A DNA stretch of 64,000 bases from Acidobacteriota bacterium. Lineage in GTDB: Bacteria; Acidobacteriota; Terriglobia; Bryobacterales; Bryobacteraceae. Location: the NCBI GenBank assembly GCA_016213775.1, contig JACQZR010000022.1:44186-108185 (forward strand), given 5' to 3'. The notes under the pieces were generated by a model. That model was not told the origin of the DNA. It ran no database searches and saw only the letters and a program-made list of their open reading frames with translations. This document shows positions 9,013 through 16,678 of the stretch, in pieces. The position numbers were made by a program, and so were the translations under genes. Each line of letters opens with the position of its first letter. The stretch's first letter is position 1.

Positions 9013-10071
9013 CTACTTCCACCTGGGGAAGATCCGCAGCGCGTTCCCTCCCAGGACCCCGCGAAGCTCGTCGGCGTTCAATTGCGAGCCCTGCAATCTC
9101 TGAATCGTATCAAGTGGGGAAGCGAACGGGAAATCGGATCCGAAGACGATCTGCGAGGCGCCGACGAGCGACTTCAGGGCGGTCATCTGGATCGGATTCG
9201 CCGAGACGGCGGTGTCATAGTAGAAGCGCCTCAGATGATAGAGTCTGGAGTTCGGCTTCGGCACTCGTGCCAGGCCCTCTGCGCTCGAGTCGGCGCCGAG
9301 GAATCGCTGGATGAGTCCGAGCAACGTGCCACCCGCGTGCGACCAGATGAAAGTGACTTTCGGACAGCGTGTCGCCGTACTCACGCGCGGCGGAGCGAGT
9401 TCACCGTCGTCGATCATGCTCCAGATCGCGCGGCTCGTGTCTGTGTTCCACTCCAGTACTTGCGAGCCTGTGCCCGGCAAGAGGTCATGACAGCAAGGGG
9501 CGGTGATCGGGTGTGCGTAGACGACCGCACGGCGGCGATTGAGTTCATCGAAAACGGGCTGAAATACGGCATCGCCCAGCCAGCGACCGCCGTAGCTCGT
9601 CAGGAGTCCGACCCCGTCGGCTTTGAGCGTGTCCAAGGCGTACGCAATCTCGCGAAGGCTAGAGTCCACATCCGGCAGAGGCAAGGCCGCAAGCAAGCCG
9701 AATCGGCCGCGGTGGTCCGACGTCAGCCGCGCTCCGTAGTCGTTCATCTCACGCGTTACCCGAAGAACGTTGTCGCGCGCGGCGACAGGATTGTCGCCGA
9801 ACGGAATGTTGCAGGAGAGCATCGCCGTGCGTACGCCGGCCTGATCCATGGCTTCAAGGGATCGCGCAGGGGTCCAGTCCAACCGCAAAGGGCCCGGATT
9901 GCCTTTATCGAAGTTGGCGCGGAACGTATTCACCGCTTCCCGGCTGAACATGTGATGGTGTACATCCAGCCTTCGCGGCCCCGTTGGCGTCTGCGCGATC
10001 CCATTCGCAGCGTAGGCGCCCGCTGCAAGCGCGGCCACGGCTTCGCGCCGCGTCAGTCCGGGAGATCTCAT
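9013..10071 (-). CDS. amidohydrolase-2 family metal-dependent hydrolase/decarboxylase
   Basis: A protein of 352 residues from ATG 10071, chosen over an earlier start because GAGGTG lies just upstream and because a Tat/Sec-like leader (TRREAVAALAAGA) then begins the protein. The amidohydrolase-2 TIM barrel keeps its metal-site pattern: HHH in DVHHHM, His in YAHPIT, His in WSHAGG and Asp in FGSDFPF. This subfamily includes non-oxidative decarboxylases such as 6-methylsalicylate and γ-resorcylate decarboxylases, as well as hydrolases. The substrate cannot be told. It lies 88 bp downstream of the broken small gene at 10159, on the same strand. Confidence 0.88.
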   Translation of the reverse strand: MRSPGLTRREAVAALAAGAYAANGIAQTPTGPRRLDVHHHMFSREAVNTFRANFDKGNPGPLRLDWTPARSLEAMDQAGVRTAMLSCNIPFGDNPVAARDNVLRVTREMNDYGARLTSDHRGRFGLLAALPLPDVDSSLREIAYALDTLKADGVGLLTSYGGRWLGDAVFQPVFDELNRRRAVVYAHPITAPCCHDLLPGTGSQVLEWNTDTSRAIWSMIDDGELAPPRVSTATRCPKVTFIWSHAGGTLLGLIQRFLGADSSAEGLARVPKPNSRLYHLRRFYYDTAVSANPIQMTALKSLVGASQIVFGSDFPFASPLDTIQRLQGSQLNADELRGVLGGNALRIFPRWK

Positions 10072-10158
10072 TGGGAACACCTCAATAGTTCGTGAACGGA
10101 ACGCATCGCGGCTGCCGACTGACTGCTTACGGGGCACCACACCATGAACGAGAGTTCT

Positions 10159-10484
10159 CTAGTCTGCTTTGCCGTATCGCTTCGCCGCCTCGCCAATCGA
10201 TGGTCCGGCCTTGGCGAGGTCTTGCGGCTCCATAATCGGCCGCATCGAGACTCTTGCGTTGAACGCGAGAAACCAGGGCTCGGCGACCGCAGGAATCCGC
10301 GATGCGTCTTTTAGATCGAAAATGATCGCGCCCGACCGTCGACCACTGTCGTCCGAATAGAAATAGGATGCTTCCGGTTTCAAATCGGCAAGGATCCCCT
10401 CGATTGTGGAGCCCATGGTTCCAGCCTTCGCGGTCTGCATTTCCGGACTCAACGGGCATCGATACAGTCTAGCAACATGCGCAT
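10159..10484 (-). pseudogene. small conserved hypothetical protein, N-terminal frameshifts
   Basis: The long frame encodes a soluble protein of about 97 residues with the conserved-looking run DLKPEASYFYSDDSG, AEPWFLAFNA and DLAKAGPSIGEA. It resembles a small acidobacterial family (DUF3303-like, often mislabelled pantothenate synthetase). That frame has no good start. The only start with a strong ribosome binding site (AAGGAG, ATG at 10484) begins MRMLL in another frame and reaches a stop. A piece in a third frame (PVESGNADREG) links the two. Two single-base shifts near 10400-10460 would restore a ~108-residue protein. It is either a recent pseudogene or carries sequence errors. Confidence 0.6.
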
Positions 10485-10747
10485 TGGTTTTCTCCTTAAG
10501 AAAAGATCCCTTCGAGTATACATGGCTGCTTAGTGAATGTTTGAGTGATCAGGATCCGCCCAACATGTGGATCACGCATCCGGAAGGTATGCCGACGGGA
10601 ATCGTCTTCTGGAAGAGGCGAGGGTTGGTGGGGCTCTCGCCTCTTCTGCGTTTGGACGTCCGGCGTTGAGCATCGCGGGAGTCTCCGCGCCTCTCTAGTC
10701 CACCACCTCGGGTACATTTGCGATGATCGGTAGCGACCAATTTGCAG

Positions 10748-10753
10748 TATAAT
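10748..10753 (+). promoter_or_regulatory. consensus -10 box of the APC permease gene
   Basis: A perfect TATAAT lies 15 bp before ATG 10769. No good -35 hexamer is present at the usual distance, and no ribosome binding site lies between it and the start codon, so the transcript would have a very short leader. Confidence 0.5.
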
Positions 10754-10768
10754 CTCCCCTAAAACCCA

Positions 10769-12196
10769 ATGACTCACGAACTCAATCGGGTGGTTGGCCT
10801 GCCCGGCGGTATCGCCTGTGCGGTCGGCGTTGTCGTCGCTTCGAGCACGCTGGTGATGCAGGGCAACGGGTTTGGGACAGGGGGTCCCGGCTTCCTCATG
10901 GCAATGGTGTTGGCGATGCTCATCAACCTCTTCACGATGTGCTCGTTCGCCGAGCTCTCCGGAATGATTCCTCGAGCCGGCTCGCTCAATCACTACACAC
11001 AAGCCGCCCTGGGACCGTTCGTTGCGATCGTGGCAATCATCGCGGTCTACATTATTCCCGCCATCTTGGGTCTAGGCGTCGAGGCATCCGTCGCCGGAAT
11101 CATCGTCCGGGACGTCTTCTTGGACTGGATGCCGGTGAAAGGCTTTGCGATTGCTCTGGTACTCGTCTTTGTCGTCACCAACCTACGCGGAATTCGATGG
11201 TTTAACACGATCCAGATTGCTACGGCAGGCTTTATGATTTTTTCCATCGCCGCTGCGGGCATCATCGGGCTTCTCGGACTGGGATCGGGCACTCCCGTTG
11301 CGACGTCGCTCGGCCCTTTCAATCCTCTTGGGTGGGGCGTGTTGTCGCTGGTCGCCATGGCATTTTGGCTCTTCGCCGGCGCTGAGATGGTCACGGCGCT
11401 GGCTGAAGAGATCAGGCGACCTGAGCTCTACATCCCTTTATCGATGTTCCTGGGTCTCTTGATCATTCTTGCCGCGGGCGGCCTATACGGCCTCGCCTCG
11501 CTGAAGTACGTTGCCGCGGCGGACCTCGCCGGCTCGACCACTCCACACATCCACATGGCTGCGGCGATGATGGGACGGACCGGACAGATCTGGTTGTCGC
11601 TGGCCAGTATTCTGGCATCGGCCACGACCATCAATACGGTGCTGTGCGCGCTGCCGCGGATGCTGTACGGCATGGCCAAGAAAGGTCAGATGCCGGCTGT
11701 GCTGGGGAAGGTCAACCGACACCAGGTTCCGAGCGGCGCCACCTACTTCATCGCCTTCTGTATCCTGGCGCCGCTGGTGAGCGGAGCAGCGACAGCGGCC
11801 ACTATCGTCACTTACATGCTTGCCGCGACATTTACGTGGGTGATCGGCTACGTCATCGCCCATGTGGATCTGTTCATCCTGCGCGCGAGGCGCCCTGAAA
11901 TCCCGGGCGGTTTTCGGACGCCGTTGTATCCGCTCCCTCAGTTGTTGAGCCTGGCCGGTCTGGTGTGGATTCTGTTCAATATCAGCCCCGATCCGGCGCT
12001 CACGCGCAGCGTCTACACGATCGCGTTCGCTTTCCTGGGAGTATCCGTCGTCTACGCGTATCTATGGGTGCGATTCAAGGAAAAGAAAGGGCTGTTCGAG
12101 ACCACCGCGATCGCCGAACTGGTAGAGGACTTTGGCGAGGGCCAGTCCGTTACGAAAACTCCCGAGCCTGCGCAGGTGCTGGAGCGCAGTGCGTAG
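10769..12196 (+). CDS. APC-superfamily amino acid permease
   Basis: A protein of 475 residues with about twelve hydrophobic helices and the N-terminal pattern of APC amino acid/polyamine/organocation permeases (GGIACAVGVVVASSTLVMQGNG forms the first helix, and CSFAELSGMIPRAGS follows helix 2). The conserved cytoplasmic loop EEIRRPELYIP and the later GMAKKGQMP and FRTPLYPLP segments also fit the family. It should import or exchange amino acids by ion coupling in the inner membrane; the substrate is not predictable. The charged C-terminal tail of about 45 residues is cytoplasmic. It converges with the acetyltransferase gene, with only eight bases between the stops. Confidence 0.92.
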   Translation: MTHELNRVVGLPGGIACAVGVVVASSTLVMQGNGFGTGGPGFLMAMVLAMLINLFTMCSFAELSGMIPRAGSLNHYTQAALGPFVAIVAIIAVYIIPAILGLGVEASVAGIIVRDVFLDWMPVKGFAIALVLVFVVTNLRGIRWFNTIQIATAGFMIFSIAAAGIIGLLGLGSGTPVATSLGPFNPLGWGVLSLVAMAFWLFAGAEMVTALAEEIRRPELYIPLSMFLGLLIILAAGGLYGLASLKYVAAADLAGSTTPHIHMAAAMMGRTGQIWLSLASILASATTINTVLCALPRMLYGMAKKGQMPAVLGKVNRHQVPSGATYFIAFCILAPLVSGAATAATIVTYMLAATFTWVIGYVIAHVDLFILRARRPEIPGGFRTPLYPLPQLLSLAGLVWILFNISPDPALTRSVYTIAFAFLGVSVVYAYLWVRFKEKKGLFETTAIAELVEDFGEGQSVTKTPEPAQVLERSA

Positions 12197-12204
12197 CTGG
12201 CTGC

Positions 12205-12795
12205 CTACAACCCGCCAGGTTCGCGGAGCATCGCCGTGAATACGGGGCAATCTCCAGAACGTACTTCCCCAATCACCCGGAATCCGTGCCGTTCATAGAG
12301 CGAGATGTTGCGGGGATTGGATGATTCCAGATAGGCGCGAGCGCCGGTTTTGTCGCATCTGGCAGTCGCGTGCTTCAGCAGCGCGGAGCCAATCCCGCGG
12401 CCCTGGCAGATGGGGTCAACCGCGATGAGGGGCAGAAACCAGTGCGGCTCGTCTGGATGATATGCGCCCAGTTCTTCCAGCGCGGCCAATAGCTGAGCTT
12501 GCTTTGGCTCGCCAAGAGTCGAGGTCACCACCTGCCCCAATTCCTCCTCGTCGGGCGCAACGCCGGGCGGCAGCCAAAGCGCGGCGCCTCGAAATGCGCC
12601 GTCCGTCCAAGCGCAACCATTTTCAATGGCCCGACCGCCATAAGCATGGATGAACTTCGCCATGTTTGCCAAGTATGCCGCTGGCTCCGGCCAGCACCAA
12701 CGGGCTACCGGGTCGCCGAGGAAACCTGCGACCAGGGTCGCTGCGATACGCGAGCGCTCCGACTCAAGCGCGGTTCTCACTTGAATGCCATTCAT
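12205..12795 (-). CDS. GNAT-family N-acetyltransferase
   Basis: A protein of 196 residues from ATG 12795, which has GAGGTGG six bases upstream; a GTG three codons earlier is less likely. The acetyl-CoA loop (motif A) is visible as VDPICQGRGIGSALL, followed by ESSNPRNISLYERHGF, typical of GCN5-related acetyltransferases. These enzymes move an acetyl group to an amine of a small molecule or protein. The N-terminal half (GFLGDPVARWCWPE) resembles acetyltransferases often seen beside efflux or resistance genes, but the acceptor is unknown. Its stop faces the stop of the APC permease. Confidence 0.9.
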   Translation of the reverse strand: MNGIQVRTALESERSRIAATLVAGFLGDPVARWCWPEPAAYLANMAKFIHAYGGRAIENGCAWTDGAFRGAALWLPPGVAPDEEELGQVVTSTLGEPKQAQLLAALEELGAYHPDEPHWFLPLIAVDPICQGRGIGSALLKHATARCDKTGARAYLESSNPRNISLYERHGFRVIGEVRSGDCPVFTAMLREPGGL

Positions 12796-12856
12796 CGGTT
12801 CCACCTCAAGGGCTCCCGCCGGGAGTAGTGGCCATCAACGCTAAGCTTTCGCCTCG

Positions 12857-13006
12857 CGGAGGAGTCAGCGCATTGCCGGTTTCGCCCAAATAGAAACGTA
12901 GGTGAGAGATCAGGATCTCAACTCCGCTGACGAGCTGAGCAAAAAAGGAGATGACCGTGATCCAGTGTATCAACAAATGAGTGCGGAATGCCGAAGCATT
13001 TTCAGA
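12857..13006 (-). pseudogene. cytochrome b561-type (di-haem) membrane protein, N-terminal remnant
   Basis: About fifty codons read THLLIHWITVISFFAQLVSG and then VEILISH, RFYLGETGNALTP. This is the first helix and following loop of cytochrome b/b561-like subunits that pair with molybdopterin oxidoreductases; His in the IHW segment would be a haem ligand. Homology stops at ALTP, the remaining helices are missing, and the frame runs into unrelated sequence. The remnant lies inside the ~490-bp spacer between the acetyltransferase and the small protein at 13284. The rest of that spacer holds a dispersed repeat and nothing else I recognise. Confidence 0.5.
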
Positions 13007-13103
13007 TCTTCCGGCGCCACGCCGTGGAGCATGGGGGAAGCATACCACGCCCCGTGGCGATGAGCCGAGATCAAGAGACAAGGGCCTCACGCCGATAGGC
13101 GGA

Positions 13104-13160
13104 TAATGACGCACCGTTCCACTACTTTTGCAACTTCGAGGTTCGGCGCAGAGTTGAGGC
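13104..13160. repeat. dispersed intergenic repeat, copy 2
   Basis: Resembles 8795-8850 over about 55 bp (shared TTCCACTACTTTT and GGTTCGGCG, about three quarters identical by eye). It is followed at 13186 by GCCGACCATCCGGG, which recurs at 13795 and, with one change, at 13827. Confidence 0.5.
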
Positions 13161-13283
13161 ATCGCAGAGAAGTAGAGGAGGACTAGCCGACCATCCGGGA
13201 GCCGGATTCGGACGGGGCTCGCATAGACCGAGCGGTTGAGGTGCGGCTCGTGTACCCCTTGGGGCGGGATGGTCCTGTGGTTG

Positions 13284-13619
13284 TCAGCGCTTACGCTTGG
13301 GAGCAGCGGCTTTCGCCTGCTTCCTGGGCGGTGCGACCTTCTTTGCCGGCACGATCACCTTGTGCACTGGCATCACGCTCGGCTCATTCAAATTGATCCC
13401 GAGTTGTTGAAGGATAGGCATCAGCTTCTTACCGAACTTGTCGAACGCCGCCTGCGATGTCCAAACATCGAACACCATAAGATCGTCTTTCGGGCCAAAC
13501 GACGCGTGGTACGAACGTCCAGCCGGGTTGCCCACCCCAGCCTTTTTCAATAGTTTGATGCACTCGTCGTATTTCGCCGCAGACATACCAGCTTGAGTGA
13601 AATATACACCTATCGCCAT
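13284..13619 (-). CDS. small dimeric α/β-barrel-like protein with basic tail
   Basis: A protein of 111 residues. Residues 1-90 look like a small ferredoxin-like dimeric α/β-barrel domain of the monooxygenase (ABM) kind: GVYFTQAGMSAAKYDE, then a His-containing strand and DVWTSQAAFDKFGKKLMP, which is typical for such domains. The last 20 residues are almost only Lys, Arg, Ala and Pro (AKAAAPKRKR) and could bind nucleic acid or acidic surfaces. GGGG lies about ten bases before ATG 13619. No enzymatic residues can be assigned; it may be a stress or quinone-related protein by analogy only. Confidence 0.7.
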   Translation of the reverse strand: MAIGVYFTQAGMSAAKYDECIKLLKKAGVGNPAGRSYHASFGPKDDLMVFDVWTSQAAFDKFGKKLMPILQQLGINLNEPSVMPVHKVIVPAKKVAPPRKQAKAAAPKRKR

Positions 13620-13768
13620 GGACGTGCCCCTTTCTTGAGCCTCAACACCGCCTCAGCGGCGGCTGGTCATCGAAATTGTAGTACAAATTCTGTAGCCAAG
13701 TCCCGTCACTGTGGAACGGGGAGAGAATGTGACCCGCCCCGCGCCTTGAGGTCGATAGCTCCACGCTG

Positions 13769-13840
13769 ACGGCGCATCCTTCCACGATCCCGTCGCCGAC
13801 CATCCGGGCAATGTAGTGGAAGGGTGGCCGACCATCCAGG
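13769..13840. repeat. inverted and direct repeat cluster
   Basis: CATCCTTCCAC (13775-13785) pairs with GTGGAAGGGTG (13816-13826) with one mismatch, giving an 11-bp stem around a 30-base loop. GCCGACCATCC occurs twice (13795 and 13827). The same words occur at 8804, 13186 and 4551, so this is one of several copies of a short dispersed element. It lies just past the stop of the MOSC gene and could also act as its terminator. Confidence 0.55.
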
Positions 13841-13850
13841 AGTTATCCCG

Positions 13851-14681
13851 CTAGTTGATACAGCGTACGGCATCACTGCGGCGGACCATGCCTGTCCTCA
13901 CGATATCGGCGTACACGCCCGCGCACGGCAGCCTACCGAGGTCACCGAGGTCGCACCGATTGTGCTGAGCAAGCGTGCGCAAGATGCCCGGATCGTGCGG
14001 CAGACCGTCCTGCGGCAATGTGGTATTCACGCACCGTGGGACTGGGATGGACACCTTCAGCAGCACCTCATCTCCAATCGCCAACGTCCGCCCAAGCCAA
14101 GAATTTTCCGAAAACGGCTCGCCATCCGACTGGACCACGAAATTAGCACGGAACCGGCGTACATCGAAATTGCCTTGCGGATAAAGTTTGCTTAAGCCAT
14201 CCAGTGTTCCGGTGGTGATCAAGTGCACGCAGGCGTAATCGAAAAACGTGCCGACGGGCGAAGCTCCAGCAAGCGGAGCTTCGGTCGCGCTTTCCATCTT
14301 GCCTCCCAAGGTTCCGGCAGGAAACTCCATCAATAAACCGGAAGGCGCAGAAGGCATCAGTGTTAAATCACGTCCTAGAGCCGCAGAAAGTTGGCGATCA
14401 GCGCTGCCGTCCGCAGTCTGCATCTGCTCCCCATCGGGTGAGTCAATCCTTACAGCGGGGGAGAGCGTCTCCAACTCCGGCTCGCTGACAAACTTGGGAT
14501 GGTAGCGGAACAGAGCCGTAGCCCAGGACCGGGTCGGCGCGACACGGTTCAATGCCTTGTCCACGAGTGCGTAGGCGCGGTCTCCGAGGAGTCCCCGCTC
14601 CGTGATGAACGTAGCGGCAATCTCTTCTCCCGCCATGGACTTCACGGGGTAACGGTAGATGCGATCGATAGTGTCGGGCAT
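13851..14681 (-). CDS. MOSC domain protein (MOSC_N plus MOSC)
   Basis: A protein of 276 residues with an N-terminal MOSC_N β-barrel (IYRYPVKSMAGEE, GLLGDRAYALVD) and a C-terminal MOSC domain with the single conserved cysteine in PVPRCVNTT. MOSC proteins carry or use a molybdenum cofactor or transfer sulfur, as in the C-terminal part of Moco sulfurase and in mARC-like amidoxime reductases. Length and order fit the YcbX/mARC-like class without an added ferredoxin domain. It is transcribed alone, with no clear ribosome binding site before ATG 14681. Confidence 0.9.
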   Translation of the reverse strand: MPDTIDRIYRYPVKSMAGEEIAATFITERGLLGDRAYALVDKALNRVAPTRSWATALFRYHPKFVSEPELETLSPAVRIDSPDGEQMQTADGSADRQLSAALGRDLTLMPSAPSGLLMEFPAGTLGGKMESATEAPLAGASPVGTFFDYACVHLITTGTLDGLSKLYPQGNFDVRRFRANFVVQSDGEPFSENSWLGRTLAIGDEVLLKVSIPVPRCVNTTLPQDGLPHDPGILRTLAQHNRCDLGDLGRLPCAGVYADIVRTGMVRRSDAVRCIN

Positions 14682-14708
14682 GTCGTGAATTTTGTTTAGT
14701 TTATCTTA

Positions 14709-14740
14709 ATTGCAACTTCACGCCATTGCAACTTCACGCC
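14709..14740. repeat. 16-bp perfect tandem duplication
   Basis: ATTGCAACTTCACGCC is present twice without a gap (14709-14724 and 14725-14740), exactly where the kinase remnant at 14718-14843 loses its homology. It probably marks the repaired deletion end. Confidence 0.7.
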
Positions 14741-14843
14741 CGAGCCGCGTATCCCGCGCCTTGTACACCTCTCCCATGCCGCCCGCGCCGAGCAACGAGA
14801 GGACTTCAAAGTGGCCGAGTTTGTCGCCGGGAGAGAGTGCCAT
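14718..14843 (-). pseudogene. Ser/Thr kinase, first 41 codons only
   Basis: From ATG 14843 the sequence reads [18 protein letters not shown] and [21 protein letters not shown], the glycine loop and start of a Hanks-type kinase very like the gene at 6044. Where the VAIK lysine should follow it reads AMA and a stop. The rest of the gene is absent; the adjoining DNA is the upstream side of the MOSC gene. This is a clean truncation with the original start preserved. Confidence 0.8.
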
Positions 14844-15105
14844 CTTTAGGTCAGCGTTAAGTTTATGCGGTCAGAAAGCGCCCAAGTCCTGGATCACGGC
14901 GTATCCGGAAGTTGACCGCGCTGGTTGCGGCGGCGCTACAATGATTTCGCCGGGTGAAACGGAAGCGGTACTGCGGGGACGCAACCATGCTGAGGGATAG
15001 TCCGGTGGGCTCATCGAGACGATGAACGGAGCGCGGCGGCTTCGCTTCTGCGCTCCCCAGACAGACCACATCGGATCGGTAGACCCTCATGCCTTGAAAA
15101 TCCCC
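14844..15105. other. non-coding stretch, no gene recognised
   Basis: The DNA between the kinase stub and the truncated nuclease contains no coding frame I can assign. It would hold the lost kinase's promoter on its left side and the rearranged end of the nuclease gene on its right. Confidence 0.5.
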
Positions 15106-15120
15106 GCCCGAAGGGCGGAA
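15106..15120. terminator. short perfect hairpin
   Basis: CCGCCC and GGGCGG pair perfectly around a GAA loop. It lies about 45 bp beyond the last recognisable codon of the truncated nuclease gene, on the leftward strand. There is no clear U-tract, so a terminator role is only possible. Confidence 0.35.
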
Positions 15121-15166
15121 TTCCTCCTTCGGCCAAAGCGACCCTCATTTTCACGCTGAGCCAAAA

Positions 15167-15487
15167 CACGAGATGGCTTCGGTGGAAACCCGAGCGGCGA
15201 TAGTCGGCGTCGGTGGCTGAGGCAGGGAGTTCGTGGTCCCGGCGGAAGTGCTGGCGCGGCGCGGAGGGTGCGTCGAGCATCTCGGGGGTGAGTTGGTAAG
15301 CGGTCCAGATGGGAACTCTGTGCGTGTTGCTGAGGCAGAGGGTGAAGGCGGTGCGAGTGGCGAGTTGTTGATGGGGGGCGGTGCAGGCGGGGAGTCCGAA
15401 GCGGTTGGGTTGGGCGCTCAGGCTTTGGATTGCGAGGAGGAGGCTCGTCAGTAGCATCACAATTATTAGATCGGATGTTTTAAACAT
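15167..15487 (-). pseudogene. NucA-type DNA/RNA non-specific endonuclease, truncated at the active site
   Basis: From ATG 15487 a signal peptide (MLLTSLLLAIQSLSAQ) leads into the N-terminal half of a DNA/RNA non-specific endonuclease: TAFTLCLSN.HRVPIWTAYQLT, then RQHFRRD, ATDADYRRSGFHRSHL. In intact enzymes this last part reads YxxSGxDRGHLAP with the catalytic histidine. Here the RGH is RSH and homology ends two residues later. The open frame continues to 15011 with unrelated sequence. About half of the usual ~250 residues are missing, including the metal-binding Asn helix, so the product should be inactive. It is divergent from the phosphatase gene. Confidence 0.65.
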
Positions 15488-15546
15488 TTCTTTAGGGAAA
15501 TGTTTTAGAATTTGAACTGTGTGCATCTGTGTGTATAGTGGACGGT

Positions 15547-16668
15547 ATGATTCGGACTATTTCTTTACTACTCATCTACGCGGCGCTGGCTCTGACGGGC
15601 TGGGCCGCGGACGGGAAACCAGCGCGGGCGAAGAATGTCATTCTTCTGCTTGCTGACGCCGGGGGCATCCCGACGCTGAACGCGGCGAGCCTGCATGGGT
15701 ACAACGCGCCTCAGAAACTGTTTGTGCAGAGTTGGGAGCACGTGGGACTGTCGGATACGTCGCCGGCGGGGAAGTGGGTGACGGATTCGGCGGCGGGGAT
15801 GACGGCGATTGTTACGGGGCGGAAGACATGGAATGGCGTGATCAGCCAGGGACCGGATGGGGTGCGGGGTAAGAAAGACGGCACGGTACTGAAGACCATT
15901 CTCGAGATCGCGGAGGAGAAGGGACTTTCCACGGGCGTGATGTCGAACGTCTCGATCGCGGATGCGACTCCGGCGGCGTGTTACGGGCACGCGAACGACC
16001 GGAGGAACTGGGGGGAGATTTTTTTGCAGATCTTCACGCCGCTGTTTGGCGATGGTGTGGACGTGGTTTTCGGAATGGGGCGCAAGCGGATCTACGAAGA
16101 AGTGAAGAAAGTTGGGAAAGATCTGGATGAGGTGGCGAGACAGAAGGGGAGGCCGGTGTTCTCGTCACTGAGCGAGGTTCCCGCTGGTGCGGTGAGGGGA
16201 TTGGTGGTGATGGACGAGCCGATCGCGCTGCCTGATGCGGCAAAGAAAGCGATTCAGATGCTGTCCAAGAATGAAAAAGGCTACTTCCTGATGATCGAGT
16301 CGGATGCCCATACGGACAATCCGGCGGCGGGACTGGACCGGCTGGTGGCGTTCGACAAACTGATCAAGGAACTGGCCGGAATGGTGGGGGACGACACGCT
16401 TCTGCTGTTCACGGCGGACCACTCGTTTGATCTGCGGCTGGATGGTGGCGGCCCGGACCAGCCGATTCTCCAGGACTGGGAGGCATTTCGGAAGGCCCGG
16501 GAACCCGGAGTAAGGAAGACGCGTCTGGCCGCACTGCAAATTGACGGCAAGCACACGGGCGAAGAAGTGCTGGTGGCGGCAAAGGGGCCTGGCGCGGAAC
16601 GAGTAAGGGGGTTCATGCCGAACACACGGATCTTCGAGATCATGCAGCAGGCGTGGGGCTGGAAGTAG
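15547..16668 (+). CDS. alkaline phosphatase family protein (PhoA-like)
   Basis: A secreted protein of 373 residues from ATG 15547, beginning with a signal peptide that ends near WAAD. It has the alkaline-phosphatase fold signatures: a metal Asp in ILLLADAGG (residue 37), the nucleophile serine in TDSAAGMTAIVTG (residue 81), ESDAHTDNPA, FTADHSFD and GKHTGEE for the remaining metal ligands. It should hydrolyse phosphomonoesters in the periplasm. Several positions differ from classical PhoA (ADAGG instead of GDGMG, DAHTDN instead of RIDHAxH), so its substrate range may differ. The start is preceded by no strong ribosome binding site. It shares a ~60-bp upstream region with the broken nuclease gene. 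Confidence 0.87.
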   Translation: MIRTISLLLIYAALALTGWAADGKPARAKNVILLLADAGGIPTLNAASLHGYNAPQKLFVQSWEHVGLSDTSPAGKWVTDSAAGMTAIVTGRKTWNGVISQGPDGVRGKKDGTVLKTILEIAEEKGLSTGVMSNVSIADATPAACYGHANDRRNWGEIFLQIFTPLFGDGVDVVFGMGRKRIYEEVKKVGKDLDEVARQKGRPVFSSLSEVPAGAVRGLVVMDEPIALPDAAKKAIQMLSKNEKGYFLMIESDAHTDNPAAGLDRLVAFDKLIKELAGMVGDDTLLLFTADHSFDLRLDGGGPDQPILQDWEAFRKAREPGVRKTRLAALQIDGKHTGEEVLVAAKGPGAERVRGFMPNTRIFEIMQQAWGWK

Positions 16669-16678
16669 GCGGTACAAC

